DNA of 64,000 nucleotides, from the NCBI GenBank assembly GCA_948891265.1, contig CAQUBD010000004.1, positions 32,492 through 96,491 of the forward strand, read 5' to 3'. This stretch comes from an uncultured Clostridia bacterium (GTDB lineage Bacteria > Bacillota > Clostridia > TANB77 > CAG-508). The position numbers were made by a program, and so were the translations under genes. The notes under the pieces were generated by a model, which was given only the letters and a program-made list of their open reading frames with translations, made no database searches and was not told where the DNA came from. Of this stretch, positions 1 to 9,214 are shown in pieces (position 1 is the first letter of the stretch; each line of letters begins with the position of its first letter).

Positions 1-462
1 GCAATCTTTATTTAACGGTTCGTCTATTGAAATTTCTCCCTTTATTTTATTATTTTTTCTTAAATACATAAGTATTTCATTTTCAATACATCTTGAAGCA
101 TATGTTGCAAGTTTGATATTTTTATCAGCATTAAAAGTATTAACTCCTTTCATTAAGCCTATTGTACCTATAGAAATTAAATCTTCTATTCCTATACCTG
201 TATTTTCAAATTTTTTTGCTATATATACAACAAGTCTCAAATTTCTTTCAACAAGAATTTGTCTTGTTTTCAAGTTATCTTCTTCTGATAATTTTTTTAT
301 TAGTTCTTCCTCTTCCTTTGTTTCTAAAGGTGGCGGAAGTGTTTGGCTTCCTGCTATGTAAAATATCGGTAAATATTCTACTTCATTATCATCATTTATG
401 TACTTTGCACACACACTTGTTATGTTATCGATCCCATTCTTTAATAATTCAATAATATTCAT
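1..462 (-). CDS. sigE: RNA polymerase sporulation sigma factor SigE (3' part outside window)
   Basis: The reading frame runs off the left edge; 154 codons are visible. It starts at an ATG preceded by GGAGGTGCAAA. The N-terminus contains the pro-sequence region with the [12 protein letters not shown] segment typical of pro-SigE, then sigma region 2 ([48 protein letters not shown]). In this family SigE is the first mother-cell-specific sigma factor and is made as an inactive precursor. The gene follows spoIIGA, its processing protease, by 35 bases on the same strand, the usual pair downstream of ftsZ. Identification is firm because of sequence and context together. Confidence 0.93.
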   Translation of the reverse strand, partial: MNIIELLKNGIDNITSVCAKYINDDNEVEYLPIFYIAGSQTLPPPLETKEEEELIKKLSEEDNLKTRQILVERNLRLVVYIAKKFENTGIGIEDLISIGTIGLMKGVNTFNADKNIKLATYASRCIENEILMYLRKNNKIKGEISIDEPLNKDC

Positions 463-497
463 TTTGCACCTCCATTATTATTTATGAATTTTATATT

Positions 498-1394
498 CTA
501 ATATAATTCCATTCCTATTAAAGCATTATATTCTCCTCGTTTTGTTAGAGATTTATTATATATTCCTATTATTGCATTATCTTTCTTTTCTATTTGTTCA
601 TTTATTATTTCTATACTTTGTGGTTTTATTCCTATTAGCATACCATTTTGTTTACCTAATGATGAAAATGGTATCATTTTTAATTTAGAAATATATTCTT
701 CTTTTATATGTTCTGGTATTTTTTCAAAATCACCTCCTAATATAGCTTCAGTGTTATTTAATATCTCTTTTGGAACTAAATCATACAACGCTACCTTTTC
801 TACTACTATTACAGGATTTCCTGTAATAGGTTCTTTAAGCATATTTCCTGTATCGACCATTGCTGTTAAATCTTTTTCTTTTCCGTCTAATTTTATTTTT
901 ATCTTACATATCATATCTTTCTTAGTTATTTTACTTTTGGCTAATTTAAAAGCTATAATTAATATGATTGTTCCTATTATTGCACCAATAAATATAACTT
1001 TTAATACATATGTTCCCACATACATGCCATTTTTTATAATTATATTTTGTGGTTTTAATACATAAATTAAATATGTTGCAACTCCCCCAAATGTAAATGT
1101 TGTTAAATAAAATAATACTAATTCTTTACACATTTTCTTTATATCTTGTGGATTAAATGCTATATATACAATAATTATTGACAAAATTAATTTTATTATT
1201 GAATTTGCATATATATCCAACTTTGATATATATTGAATTGCTACATATATTGCACCTATAAGACTTGAAATAAAAATTTTCAGATAATATATTTTTACTT
1301 TTGAAATTATTCCAGTTGCATATAGTATTATATAATTCATTATTAAATTTTCTATAATTATAATATCTAAATAAATTGTTATTTTAATCACCAC
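498..1394 (-). CDS. spoIIGA: Sigma-E processing peptidase SpoIIGA
   Basis: A 298-residue protein with about five hydrophobic segments in the first 150 residues, followed by a soluble domain holding the aspartic-protease motif MVDTGNMLKEP. In the family this membrane protease cleaves pro-SigE during early sporulation. The start is a GTG; a second GTG follows directly, and the ribosome binding site is weak (AGAAAAAAGTG), so the exact start is uncertain. It sits between ftsZ and sigE on the same strand, separated from ftsZ by a strong hairpin terminator, so it probably has its own promoter near 1400-1500, an AT-rich stretch without a gene. Confidence 0.93.
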   Translation of the reverse strand: MVIKITIYLDIIIIENLIMNYIILYATGIISKVKIYYLKIFISSLIGAIYVAIQYISKLDIYANSIIKLILSIIIVYIAFNPQDIKKMCKELVLFYLTTFTFGGVATYLIYVLKPQNIIIKNGMYVGTYVLKVIFIGAIIGTIILIIAFKLAKSKITKKDMICKIKIKLDGKEKDLTAMVDTGNMLKEPITGNPVIVVEKVALYDLVPKEILNNTEAILGGDFEKIPEHIKEEYISKLKMIPFSSLGKQNGMLIGIKPQSIEIINEQIEKKDNAIIGIYNKSLTKRGEYNALIGMELY

Positions 1395-1509
1395 TTTTTT
1401 CTATAGATAGTCTATCTTAATACTCTATATTTTTTATATTAGCTACTATTATATAAAAATTTTTATTTATTTTACTATATTAAAATTACGAAGTCTGTCT
1501 TTTCTTATT

Positions 1510-1548
1510 GTAGAAAAAAAGAAATAATCGAACTTAATCGATTATTTC
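1510..1548 (-). terminator. Rho-independent terminator after ftsZ
   Basis: Perfect 11-bp stem (GAAATAATCGA with TCGATTATTTC) at 1521-1548 followed on the minus strand by a T-rich run. It separates ftsZ from the spoIIGA-sigE pair. Confidence 0.8.
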
Positions 1549-1567
1549 TTCTATATTTATGTAAGAT

Positions 1568-1616
1568 ATGTCTCTTTTGGACATTTTGTCCAAATAGAAC
1601 CGTCCCTTTTGGACAT
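1568..1616. repeat. Palindromic intergenic repeat of the GGGACGG type
   Basis: On the minus strand this reads TGTCCAAAAGGGACGGTTC, then TTTGGACAAAATGTCC. It contains two near-identical direct copies (CTTTTGGACAT) plus inverted TGTCC/GGACA pairs, and starts immediately at the ftsZ stop codon. Related words occur at 25968-26089 and 29565-29652. Confidence 0.6.
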
Positions 1617-2737
1617 TACATATTTTTATTTCTATTTTTTCTTAAAAATGGTGGAATATCTAAATCATTTTGTGATGAACTTATTTCTGAATTTGATGGT
1701 ATTGAATTGATTTTTTTCTCCCATGTTTTTGATACTATGTTATCTACACCTATACTTGATATATTATTTTCTGGTTTTTCAAATCCTGTTGCTATAACTG
1801 TTATTTGAATTTCATCTTGCATTGTAGGGTCTGTAACTGTACCAAATATAATATTAGCTTCTGGGTCTACACTTCTTTGTACTAGTTCTGCAGCTGTATT
1901 TACTTCATGTAATCCTAAATCTTCTCCACCTGTAATATTTATAATTACTCCTCTTGCTCCTTCAATTGATGTTTCTAATAATGGACTTTGTATAGCTTCT
2001 TTTGCTGCGTCTTCTGCTCTATTTTCTCCTGATGCTCTACCTACACCCATATGTGCCATTCCTGTGTTTAGCATTATTGTTTTAACATCTGCAAAATCTA
2101 AATTTACTAATCCTGGTACTGCAATTAAGTCTGATATACCTTGTACACCTTGTCTTAATACATCATCTGCCATTTTAAATGCTTCTATTATAGATGTTTT
2201 TCTATCTATTATTTGTAATAATTTATCATTTGGTATTACAACTAATGTATCTACTTTTCCTTTTAGACTTTCAATTCCTCTTTCTGCTTGTGAAAGTCTT
2301 TTCTTTCCTTCAAATGTAAACGGTTTTGTAACAACACCTATTGTTAATATTCCCATTTCTTTTGCTATTGATGCAACTATTGGTGCAGCTCCAGTACCTG
2401 TTCCTCCACCCATTCCGGCAGTAACAAATACCATATCTGCTCCTCTTAATATTTCTGCAACTTCTGCTTTACTTTCTTCTGCTGATTGTGCTCCTATATC
2501 AGGGTTTGCTCCAGCTCCTAATCCTCTTGTTATTTTTTCCCCTATTTGAATTTTAGTACTTGCTTTTGATTGTTGTAATGCTTGTCTATCTGTATTTACT
2601 GATATAAAATCTACACCTTTTATTCCAGATTCAATCATTCTATTTACAGCATTATTTCCTGCTCCTCCAACACCAATTACTTTTATTGTTGCTGTTCCAT
2701 CCATCATTGTTATATTGTTATCTTCATATTCCATCAT
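1616..2737 (-). CDS. ftsZ: Cell division GTPase FtsZ
   Basis: 373 residues, normal family length. The nucleotide-binding motifs are clear: [13 protein letters not shown] near residue 22 and the tubulin signature GGGTGTG near residue 110. The C-terminal tail ends in [14 protein letters not shown], the conserved peptide that binds FtsA and other partners. FtsZ polymerises with GTP at midcell to form the division ring. Start ATG has GGAGG ten bases upstream. It follows ftsA on the same strand with a 139-base gap. The stop codon overlaps a palindromic repeat. Confidence 0.98.
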   Translation of the reverse strand: MMEYEDNNITMMDGTATIKVIGVGGAGNNAVNRMIESGIKGVDFISVNTDRQALQQSKASTKIQIGEKITRGLGAGANPDIGAQSAEESKAEVAEILRGADMVFVTAGMGGGTGTGAAPIVASIAKEMGILTIGVVTKPFTFEGKKRLSQAERGIESLKGKVDTLVVIPNDKLLQIIDRKTSIIEAFKMADDVLRQGVQGISDLIAVPGLVNLDFADVKTIMLNTGMAHMGVGRASGENRAEDAAKEAIQSPLLETSIEGARGVIINITGGEDLGLHEVNTAAELVQRSVDPEANIIFGTVTDPTMQDEIQITVIATGFEKPENNISSIGVDNIVSKTWEKKINSIPSNSEISSSQNDLDIPPFLRKNRNKNM

Positions 2738-2876
2738 TTTGTTTTATCCTCCCTTATTAATTTAGCTATTATTGTATTTTAGCTACTTTTATTTATATAT
2801 TTTGTATAAAATTAAAAACTTTTTTATGAATGTTGAAAAACTATATTTGCTTATATCTCAAATTTCCAACTTATTA

Positions 2877-4106
2877 CTAACTATAGAAAAATTCTTTTAT
2901 TCTCTCTACAATATTCTTTAATATATTTTCATTCGTTTTTGTATCTATACTACTTGATACTGTTTTTGTAAATGGTCTTGATGCTATATATCTAACCAAA
3001 GCATAGCTCGTCCTATATGCTGGTCTTGTTACTCCTATTAGTCTTCCTGTAGATATTTTTACAGGTATATTTAAGTTTATTTTTCCTGCTACATCGCTTT
3101 TACTTATATTTATTATTCCTTGCCCTGTTAAAATAACATTATTTATTCTAGATTTAATTCCTTGATTGCTTAAGTCTTTATTTATTATTAAGAACATTTC
3201 TTCTATTCTTGCTTCTATTATTTCTATTAATTCAGAACTTTTTATTATTTTATTTTTATTATTATCTTTACATGTGTTTAATATAATATCATTGTCATTA
3301 TCTATGAATGATTTTAATGCTAGTCCATACTGTCTTTTTAATTTATCAGCTTCTTCCTGTGCAATATTTAATACCAATGCAATATCATTTGTTATATTTT
3401 CTCCTCCTAATGGTATTGAATTAGTATAAATATATGTTGAACCTTCAAATACTCCTATGTCAGTGTTTTCTGCTCCTACATCTATAATTGCTATATTATC
3501 ATGCAATTCGTTTTTATCAAGTATTAAATTTCTTTCTGCCAAGGTTATAGGAACAATTCCGTCTACTTCTAAACCTGCCTTTTTGAATATGCTATTTATT
3601 TGCCTTACATAGTCTTTGTCTGCTAAAATTATTTGTGCACTTATTGTAAAACTAGAACTTAAACTTCCTATAGGGTCTGTAACTACAGTTCCATTGTCCA
3701 ATACTATTTTATCTGGAACTATATCTATTAGAGTTTTTCCCTCTGGTATTTCTATATCTTTTACTTGCATAATGGCATTTTGTACATCTCTCATTGAAAT
3801 TCCAGAATATTTGTCTCTAGCTTCTTTAGTTACGCTGTTTTGTACTATTGTAACATATTTCCCTGGAATTGTTACATATGCTGAATTTATTTTTAAGTTA
3901 GTCTCATCCTCTGCATCTTTTATGGTCTTCGCCAGACTTAGACTTATTTCTTCTTCGTTTATTATTTTTCCTTTTTTTAATCCACTACATTTATATGATG
4001 TATTACATATAGTCTCTATCTGCTCAAAATTATTAACTTCTCCTACAACTGTTGCTACTTTTGTTGTTCCTATATCTACACCAACTATTATATCACCTAT
4101 TGCCAA
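2877..4106 (-). CDS. ftsA: Cell division protein FtsA
   Basis: 409 residues of actin-like ATPase. VGVDIGTTKVATVVGE near residue 8 is the phosphate-1 loop, IAIIDVGAENTDIGVF near residue 205 the phosphate-2 loop, and VILTGQGI near residue 325 the adenosine motif. In the family FtsA tethers FtsZ filaments to the membrane; the C-terminal IVERIKEFF segment is amphipathic, as expected of the membrane-targeting helix. The start appears to be TTG, with GGGGGAATTAAC upstream. Neighbours are sbp upstream and ftsZ downstream. Confidence 0.96.
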   Translation of the reverse strand: MAIGDIIVGVDIGTTKVATVVGEVNNFEQIETICNTSYKCSGLKKGKIINEEEISLSLAKTIKDAEDETNLKINSAYVTIPGKYVTIVQNSVTKEARDKYSGISMRDVQNAIMQVKDIEIPEGKTLIDIVPDKIVLDNGTVVTDPIGSLSSSFTISAQIILADKDYVRQINSIFKKAGLEVDGIVPITLAERNLILDKNELHDNIAIIDVGAENTDIGVFEGSTYIYTNSIPLGGENITNDIALVLNIAQEEADKLKRQYGLALKSFIDNDNDIILNTCKDNNKNKIIKSSELIEIIEARIEEMFLIINKDLSNQGIKSRINNVILTGQGIINISKSDVAGKINLNIPVKISTGRLIGVTRPAYRTSYALVRYIASRPFTKTVSSSIDTKTNENILKNIVERIKEFFYS

Positions 4107-4244
4107 GTTAATTCCCCCATCTCTATGTTAATAAATTTCTAGTTGTATTTATATTACATTTTTTTTAAATTGTCAATAGGATTTGTTATATTTTCGTAAT
4201 ATTTTTGTAACAATTTTGTAATAATGTTTTAAAACCCTTATTAA

Positions 4245-4622
4245 TCAACTTTCTTTACTTTTATTCTTATTACTTTTTATTTTTTCAGTCCATTTTTCGA
4301 CATAATACCTTCTTATTATTCCTAAATTCATAAACATTCTTCCAACAAATACTACTATCGCTGCCAAATAAATATCAACATTCAATTTTTCTCCTAATAG
4401 CGTTAATAAAATTGCTAATATTGCATTACCAAAAAAGCCTGATATAAAAGTTTTCATATCAAATTTTTTATTTATTACAGAAGCTATCCCTCCAAAAACT
4501 GTATCTAATGCTGCAATTATTGCAATAGCTAAATAACTTGAATATGTATATGATATCATTGGTGCATTTAATCCTACAATTGTCCCTAATATACATGCTA
4601 TTATCATAATTAAAATAATCAT
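4245..4622 (-). CDS. sbp: Small basic membrane protein (Sbp, DUF1290)
   Basis: About 125 residues with three or four hydrophobic helices and a very basic C-terminal tail (RYYVEKWTEKIKSNKNKSKES). Size, charge and place between ftsA and the DUF881 genes match the small basic protein of Firmicute division clusters, whose role is unknown. The first ATG (4631) sits too close to the AGAGGA ribosome binding site; the ATG at 4622 has proper spacing, so I take it as the start. Confidence 0.85.
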   Translation of the reverse strand: MIILIMIIACILGTIVGLNAPMISYTYSSYLAIAIIAALDTVFGGIASVINKKFDMKTFISGFFGNAILAILLTLLGEKLNVDIYLAAIVVFVGRMFMNLGIIRRYYVEKWTEKIKSNKNKSKES

Positions 4623-4746
4623 TTTTCTCATTCCTCTTCTTCTATTTTCAATCTTTTCTGTTATAATATTTTATTGCATATATTTATAACCTATTTCTTT
4701 GTTATATCTAGGTATTGTAATTTTATTTTGTCTATCTATATTAATG

Positions 4747-5382
4747 TCAAATCCGATAACTTTTTAACTCTTCGATATATCCTCCATTTCCTAGCAGAGT
4801 ACTTTCTAAATTTGTAGCATCTCCTATAGCTCTTATTATATATGGAGGTAATATTCTATTCTGATTTATCCTTATTATTGTATTATTTATATCCACTATA
4901 TCAGACATATTTATTATTCTATTTTCATTTATTGATATTGCTTCTGCTCCTGCAAGTTTTAGGTAGTCTACAATTATTAATAAATCTTCTGATGAAATTG
5001 GATTTATATTTTCATTTTTTCTAGTATCATTATCTATATCTTTTATTTTAATCTCTATTCCTTGTCCTTGCACATCAGTTTTTCCTAAATACATATTCGT
5101 TTTCTCTAATTCTTGCTCAACTATTTTATATGATTCTTGTGTTGACTGCTGTTTTTCCTTGTATTCATTAAGTCTTGCCAATTTTTCTTGATATTGTTCT
5201 TCAGCTTCTCTATACAATTGTCTCCAATTAGCAAGTTCTGATTTTAATTCGTCTTCTCTCATAGTTTCTATTGAAGTAATATCTGTTTGATTTACTATTT
5301 TAAATTGCATGCTCATAATAGTAGCTAGAGCAAAACATGATATTGCAATTGTTACTCCAACCGTTATCTTTCCTTTTTTCAC
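4747..5382 (-). CDS. DUF881 family division-cluster protein (first copy)
   Basis: 211 residues: one N-terminal membrane helix (TVGVTIAISCFALATIMSMQ), a coiled coil at about residues 40-95 (EDELKSELANWRQLYREAEEQ), then the DUF881 domain with GQGIEIKIKDIDND and AGAEAISINENRI. The domain is thought to be extracytoplasmic; function unknown. Start GTG with GGGGAGATAAAA upstream. It is paralogous to the next gene (the phrase AGAEAISINE is in both) and the pair is typical of clostridial dcw clusters. Confidence 0.88.
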   Translation of the reverse strand: MKKGKITVGVTIAISCFALATIMSMQFKIVNQTDITSIETMREDELKSELANWRQLYREAEEQYQEKLARLNEYKEKQQSTQESYKIVEQELEKTNMYLGKTDVQGQGIEIKIKDIDNDTRKNENINPISSEDLLIIVDYLKLAGAEAISINENRIINMSDIVDINNTIIRINQNRILPPYIIRAIGDATNLESTLLGNGGYIEELKSYRI

Positions 5383-5460
5383 ACTTTTATCTCCCCTCTA
5401 TAATTTAAAATGTCAAAGTTATTTTTCAAATTTAAATTTTAACAAATATTATATGTATTT

Positions 5461-6177
5461 TTATTTTATTACATTTAAATATTTGAAATTCAATACTCCA
5501 GAATATTTAGGTATTGTTATATTATTATCTTTTTTTAACTTAACATCTATCGTTCTATCTTTTAAAATTCCTAATATTCCATCTGGTCTATCTAAATTTG
5601 CTAACGCTTCTGGTGACCCTATTGCTTTTATTTCAAATGGTGATCCTATTCTTTCTCCATTTATATTTATAATGTTTCCACCACATATTATAGGAGTTGT
5701 TAATATAAGTCTTTGTTCATTTATTGATATTGCTTCTGCTCCTGCATTTTTTAGTTCATTTACTATTTTTAATATATCTAAATCATGTATTAATAAAAGG
5801 CTTGAATTTACTACTGTATTCGGATCTATTGTACTATCTGCAACACGAATAATAATTCCAGCCCCATTTACTTCTGTTAATCCAATTATTTTATTACCTT
5901 CATTTATTTGATTTGTATATTGTTCTAATTCTGAGTTGTTTTCTGTTGCTTTTTTTATTTGATATTGTAATTCTCCATCAATTCTCTCTGTTTCTTTTAA
6001 AAGATTATCATATTTTTCTTTATATTTTAATACTTCTGATCTTAAATTATTTTCTTTATAATTTTTGCTTATTGTCGTACTATATTTTTTTACAGTATTT
6101 ATTTGGATACATATCCCTGCTGTTAAAGCAAAACACATGATCCCTAATACTAAACCTATTGTTTTTTTATTTATCAT
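5461..6177 (-). CDS. DUF881 family division-cluster protein (second copy)
   Basis: 238 residues from the ATG at 6177; an earlier ATG at 6186 lies almost on top of the AAAGGA ribosome binding site. Layout as in its neighbour: one N-terminal membrane helix, coiled coil (residues 35-90), then DUF881 with GAGIIIRVADS and AGAEAISINEQRLIL. Unknown role, presumed extracytoplasmic and linked to division or cell-wall synthesis by position between divIB and sbp. Confidence 0.88.
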   Translation of the reverse strand: MINKKTIGLVLGIMCFALTAGICIQINTVKKYSTTISKNYKENNLRSEVLKYKEKYDNLLKETERIDGELQYQIKKATENNSELEQYTNQINEGNKIIGLTEVNGAGIIIRVADSTIDPNTVVNSSLLLIHDLDILKIVNELKNAGAEAISINEQRLILTTPIICGGNIININGERIGSPFEIKAIGSPEALANLDRPDGILGILKDRTIDVKLKKDNNITIPKYSGVLNFKYLNVIK

Positions 6178-6194
6178 AAAAATCATTCCTTTAT

Positions 6195-7178
6195 TTATAC
6201 TTTTTCTCTAAATATAGCTTTAAATTTATTTCCATTGTCTTTATCTATATATATTTCTCCTTCTTTTTTCTGATTTTCCTCTAAAACTGTCGGTAAATAT
6301 AACATTTTATTACTTAAATTACTTTGGTCTCCTAGATATATTGTTTTTTTCTCTTCTTCCATATATATACTATAATTATTCTTATCACTTATATCTATAA
6401 TAGATACTTTTTTATCTAGTTCATAATTTCTACAAATATTCATTATTTGTATTACTGTTTCTAATTTATTTAAATCTTGTTTATCTAGTCTATTTCCTTC
6501 TACTATTTTTTCAGATTCAGTAGAAATTCCTTTTAATATAGGTAATTCTATCTTTTGCTCTGAAATTTCTAATATATATCCTTGATTATTTATATATGCA
6601 TATCCATTTAAAAATTCTACATTATAATTTCTATCTCTTTCTTCTACTATAATTTCTACTTTATTTGGAATTTTCCTTTTTACCTCCACACTCTCTATAT
6701 ATGGATTTGTTTTTAATTGTTTTTTTATTTTATTATTATTAAATCTAAATATATTTTGTCCTATTTGTAATTGTGATAAACTTATTATTGTATCTTCTGA
6801 TATTTTTTTATTATTTGCTACTTTTATGTCTTTTATATTAAATATTGGTGAAACTAACGCAAAAATAATTCCTCCTATTATTAATAAAAGCAATGTTGTT
6901 AGTTTGATAATTTTATTTATTTTTTTCTTTCTTTTTAACATTTGGGCTTGCTTTTTACTTATTTTTTCTTGTATTTCTTTTTTCTTTTTTTGATTATTTT
7001 TATTTGTCATTCCTATAACTGTTTCTGTATCAAAGTCAAATTTATCGTTTTGTTCTACTTTTCTTTGTTTTATTCTTTTCTCTCTTTCTTTTATTTTTTG
7101 TTTTTTTTCTTTATCATTATTCATTTTGTTAGAAAAATTATATAAATTATCAATTTCATTTTTTTGCTGTTTAGTCAA
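6195..7178 (-). CDS. divIB: Cell division protein DivIB/FtsQ
   Basis: About 327 residues. A highly charged cytoplasmic part (residues 1-85), one membrane helix near residues 90-115, a POTRA domain (FNIKDIKVANNKKISEDTI through NPYIESVEVKRKIPNKVEI), and a beta domain. It is part of the divisome complex with FtsL and DivIC in this family. The GTG at 7187 is inside the ribosome binding site; TTG at 7178 lies eight bases after GGAGG and is the likely start. Upstream lies a strong terminator that would stop CRISPR array transcription, so divIB needs its own promoter near 7255-7328. Confidence 0.92.
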   Translation of the reverse strand: MTKQQKNEIDNLYNFSNKMNNDKEKKQKIKEREKRIKQRKVEQNDKFDFDTETVIGMTNKNNQKKKKEIQEKISKKQAQMLKRKKKINKIIKLTTLLLLIIGGIIFALVSPIFNIKDIKVANNKKISEDTIISLSQLQIGQNIFRFNNNKIKKQLKTNPYIESVEVKRKIPNKVEIIVEERDRNYNVEFLNGYAYINNQGYILEISEQKIELPILKGISTESEKIVEGNRLDKQDLNKLETVIQIMNICRNYELDKKVSIIDISDKNNYSIYMEEEKKTIYLGDQSNLSNKMLYLPTVLEENQKKEGEIYIDKDNGNKFKAIFREKV

Positions 7179-7218
7179 ATTTTTCACCTCCAGATTTTCT
7201 ATTATTCATTTTATCAAA

Positions 7219-7253
7219 AAAAAATCAATTTTACAACATAAAATTGATTTTTT
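7219..7253. terminator. Bidirectional terminator between CRISPR array and divIB
   Basis: Perfect 15-bp stem (AAAATCAATTTTA with TAAAATTGATTTT), loop CAACA, flanked by A and T runs. It lies downstream of the leader-distal end of the array and would end the pre-crRNA. Confidence 0.75.
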
Positions 7254-7327
7254 AAAGTTTAATTTCTATTCATGCTTTATGTATTTTCTATTATTAGTAC
7301 TTCTTCTATAATGTTCTAAATTTATAA

Positions 7328-8155
7328 ATTTTAAAACTATCTAAAATAACACAACTCTAAAACTGTATGTAATATCTATCTAGCAAATCTCTTGTTTTAC
7401 TACTATCTAAAATAACGCAACTATAAAACTGATTAGCACTTGCTTTTATAAAAATACTAGTTTTATTACTATCTAAAATAACACAATTCTAAAACATTGA
7501 TAATACTACTAAACCAATTGGAATTGTTTTACTACTATCTAAAATGACACAATTCTAAAACCTTAATATTTTTTTGATATTTGATATATTAGTTTTACTA
7601 CTATCTAAAATAACACAATTCTAAAACAGTGGCGGAAGCAATGGGGATATTTATATAGTTTTACTACTATCTAAAATAACACAATTCTAAAACTTTGGAT
7701 TTAATTTTCTAAATGCAAGTATTGTTTTACTACTATCTAAAATAACACAATTCTAAAACATACAGCAATTGCTAATTGGGAATCTGGATGTTTTACTACT
7801 ATCTAAAATAACACAATTCTAAAACAACATTCAAGCGTTTAACACAAGAAATATAGTTTTACTACTATCTAAAATAACACAATTCTAAAACTAACCGTAT
7901 TTGATACCACTTTCTAATGTTGTTTTACTACTATCTAAAATAACACAATTCTAAAACGGTTCGATAATAAACTCATCAAAAATAATAGTTTTACTACTAT
8001 CTAAAATAACACAATTCTAAAACTATTTTCTTTCCTTTCTATCTATTATTTTGGTTTTACTACTATCTAAAATAACACAATTCTAAAACACTACATTAAA
8101 TTCAAATATTTTATTCTTTGTTTTACTACTATCTAAAATAACACAATTCTAAAAC
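7328..8155 (-). CRISPR. Type II-A CRISPR array, 13 repeats and 12 spacers
   Basis: Repeats of 36 bp start at 7328, 7394, 7460, 7526 and so on every 66 bp to 8120; all twelve spacers are exactly 30 bp. Read on the minus strand each repeat begins GTTTTAGAATTGTG and ends GTAGTAAAAC, the usual start of type II-A repeats. Nine of the last ten repeats (7526-8155) are identical; the one at 7526 has one change. The copies at 7460 (one change), 7394 (several) and 7328 (strongly altered 5' part on the plus strand) decay progressively, so the old end is at 7328 and new spacers enter at 8155, next to csn2. Orientation agrees with the leader and with the anti-repeat in the tracrRNA. Confidence 0.98.
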
Positions 8156-8216
8156 CTCAAATTTGCTTTAGATTTTTTCGGTCAATGACTCCGTCATGTT
8201 ACTTTAGACTTACACT
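8156..8216 (-). promoter_or_regulatory. CRISPR leader with ATTTGAG anchor
   Basis: The 61 bases between the csn2 stop and the first repeat end, on the minus strand, in AAATTTGAG directly against GTTTTAG. ATTTGAG is the leader-anchoring sequence known to direct spacer insertion in type II-A systems. No clear separate promoter is visible in this short leader. Confidence 0.75.
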
Positions 8217-8897
8217 TTAAATTATTTCATCATTAAACATCTCATCTACGCTAAAAACACACTCATATTTTAGTTTACTTGTGCACTCTCTTTCAATAAC
8301 CAACAATTTTACATTATTATACAATGAATATTTATATAATTCAACCAATTCTTCATCTGACAAATACATTTTCAAATTTGGCACAACTAAAATCTGTGAA
8401 ATACTCAATACAGACAGTAAATCTATTAATATTTCTATCCTTTCTAAAATATTTGTATAATTCGACTTATCAATCCTTAAATCAAACAATTTCAACACTT
8501 CTGGTATACTAATATCACTTTTCATAACAAACTCAAAAGGCAACTCATTTATCTCTTGTATTAAATAATTTCTTAATTTAAAAACCATTTCATATATATC
8601 TAGTTCTTGTGTATTCTTAATACTTCTATTTATTAATTCATATATTTTATTTAATATCTTTTTATTATTATAATCTATATTAAATAAATCAAATACTAAA
8701 TACATTTCTTTTTCTATTTTCAATTCATCTTCATTTTCATCTAATAAAAATATCTCATTATTTTCAATTCCGTTAATTTCTTGGTTTAATATATCTATAA
8801 TATGTGTAAAACATTTTGCGTCTTTAATTTCTAATACATTAATATTTTTATCACCAAAAATAATTTCATTTTCAAATCCATTTATTCTTAATTTCAT
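8217..8897 (-). CDS. csn2: CRISPR adaptation protein Csn2
   Basis: 226 residues, usual length for Csn2. It begins MKLRINGFENEIIFGDKN, as Csn2 proteins do, and holds IEILIDLLSVLSISQILVVPNLKMYLSDEEL, the hydrophobic core of the ATPase-like fold. Csn2 forms a ring that slides on double-stranded DNA ends and is needed for spacer acquisition in type II-A. Its ATG overlaps the cas2 stop by four bases (ATGA), so translation is probably coupled. Its presence defines the subtype as II-A. Confidence 0.93.
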   Translation of the reverse strand: MKLRINGFENEIIFGDKNINVLEIKDAKCFTHIIDILNQEINGIENNEIFLLDENEDELKIEKEMYLVFDLFNIDYNNKKILNKIYELINRSIKNTQELDIYEMVFKLRNYLIQEINELPFEFVMKSDISIPEVLKLFDLRIDKSNYTNILERIEILIDLLSVLSISQILVVPNLKMYLSDEELVELYKYSLYNNVKLLVIERECTSKLKYECVFSVDEMFNDEII

Positions 8898-9214
8898 AGT
8901 ACAATCAACCTTTCAGTGTTATCTAAAACATCTTGTGTTTTATCTCCTACAACATATTCTATACCACTATATTGTTTTTCTGTTATTACAAGCATCTGAA
9001 CAATTCCTTTTGGTGGTTTGTTTTTGTATATCTTTTCTCTTATTGATTTTACTATTGAATTATTAAGTGCTAATTTTGAATATACAGATTCTTGTAACAT
9101 TATGAACCCTTCATTTATTAAGTCTTTTCTAAATCTTGCATATATCTTTCTATCTTTATTTGTTTGTGTTGGTAAATCAAAAAATACTATAACTCTCATA
9201 TATCTAAAACTCAT
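8894..9214 (-). CDS. cas2: CRISPR-associated endonuclease Cas2
   Basis: 106 residues. YMRVIVFFDLPTQTNKDRKIYARFRKDL shows the first beta strand with the conserved aspartate and the ferredoxin-like fold of Cas2; GIVQMLVITEKQY is the later strand. It is the structural partner of Cas1 in the integrase complex. It overlaps cas1 by 11 bases and csn2 by 4. Confidence 0.96.
   Translation of the reverse strand: MSFRYMRVIVFFDLPTQTNKDRKIYARFRKDLINEGFIMLQESVYSKLALNNSIVKSIREKIYKNKPPKGIVQMLVITEKQYSGIEYVVGDKTQDVLDNTERLIVL

Noticed and set aside
113..455. Plus-strand open frames over sigE, ftsZ, ftsA, cas9 and other genes
   Set aside because: They are mirror frames of AT-rich genes on the minus strand, with leucine/phenylalanine/serine-rich translations and no ribosome binding sites.
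7364..7393. Self-targeting of the resident recombinase by spacer 1
   Set aside because: Only 14 of 30 bases match and they are at the PAM-distal side; seed region does not match.
8156..8216. A separate promoter within the CRISPR leader
   Set aside because: TTGACC is present on the minus strand but no -10 box at a suitable distance; transcription may start in or before csn2.
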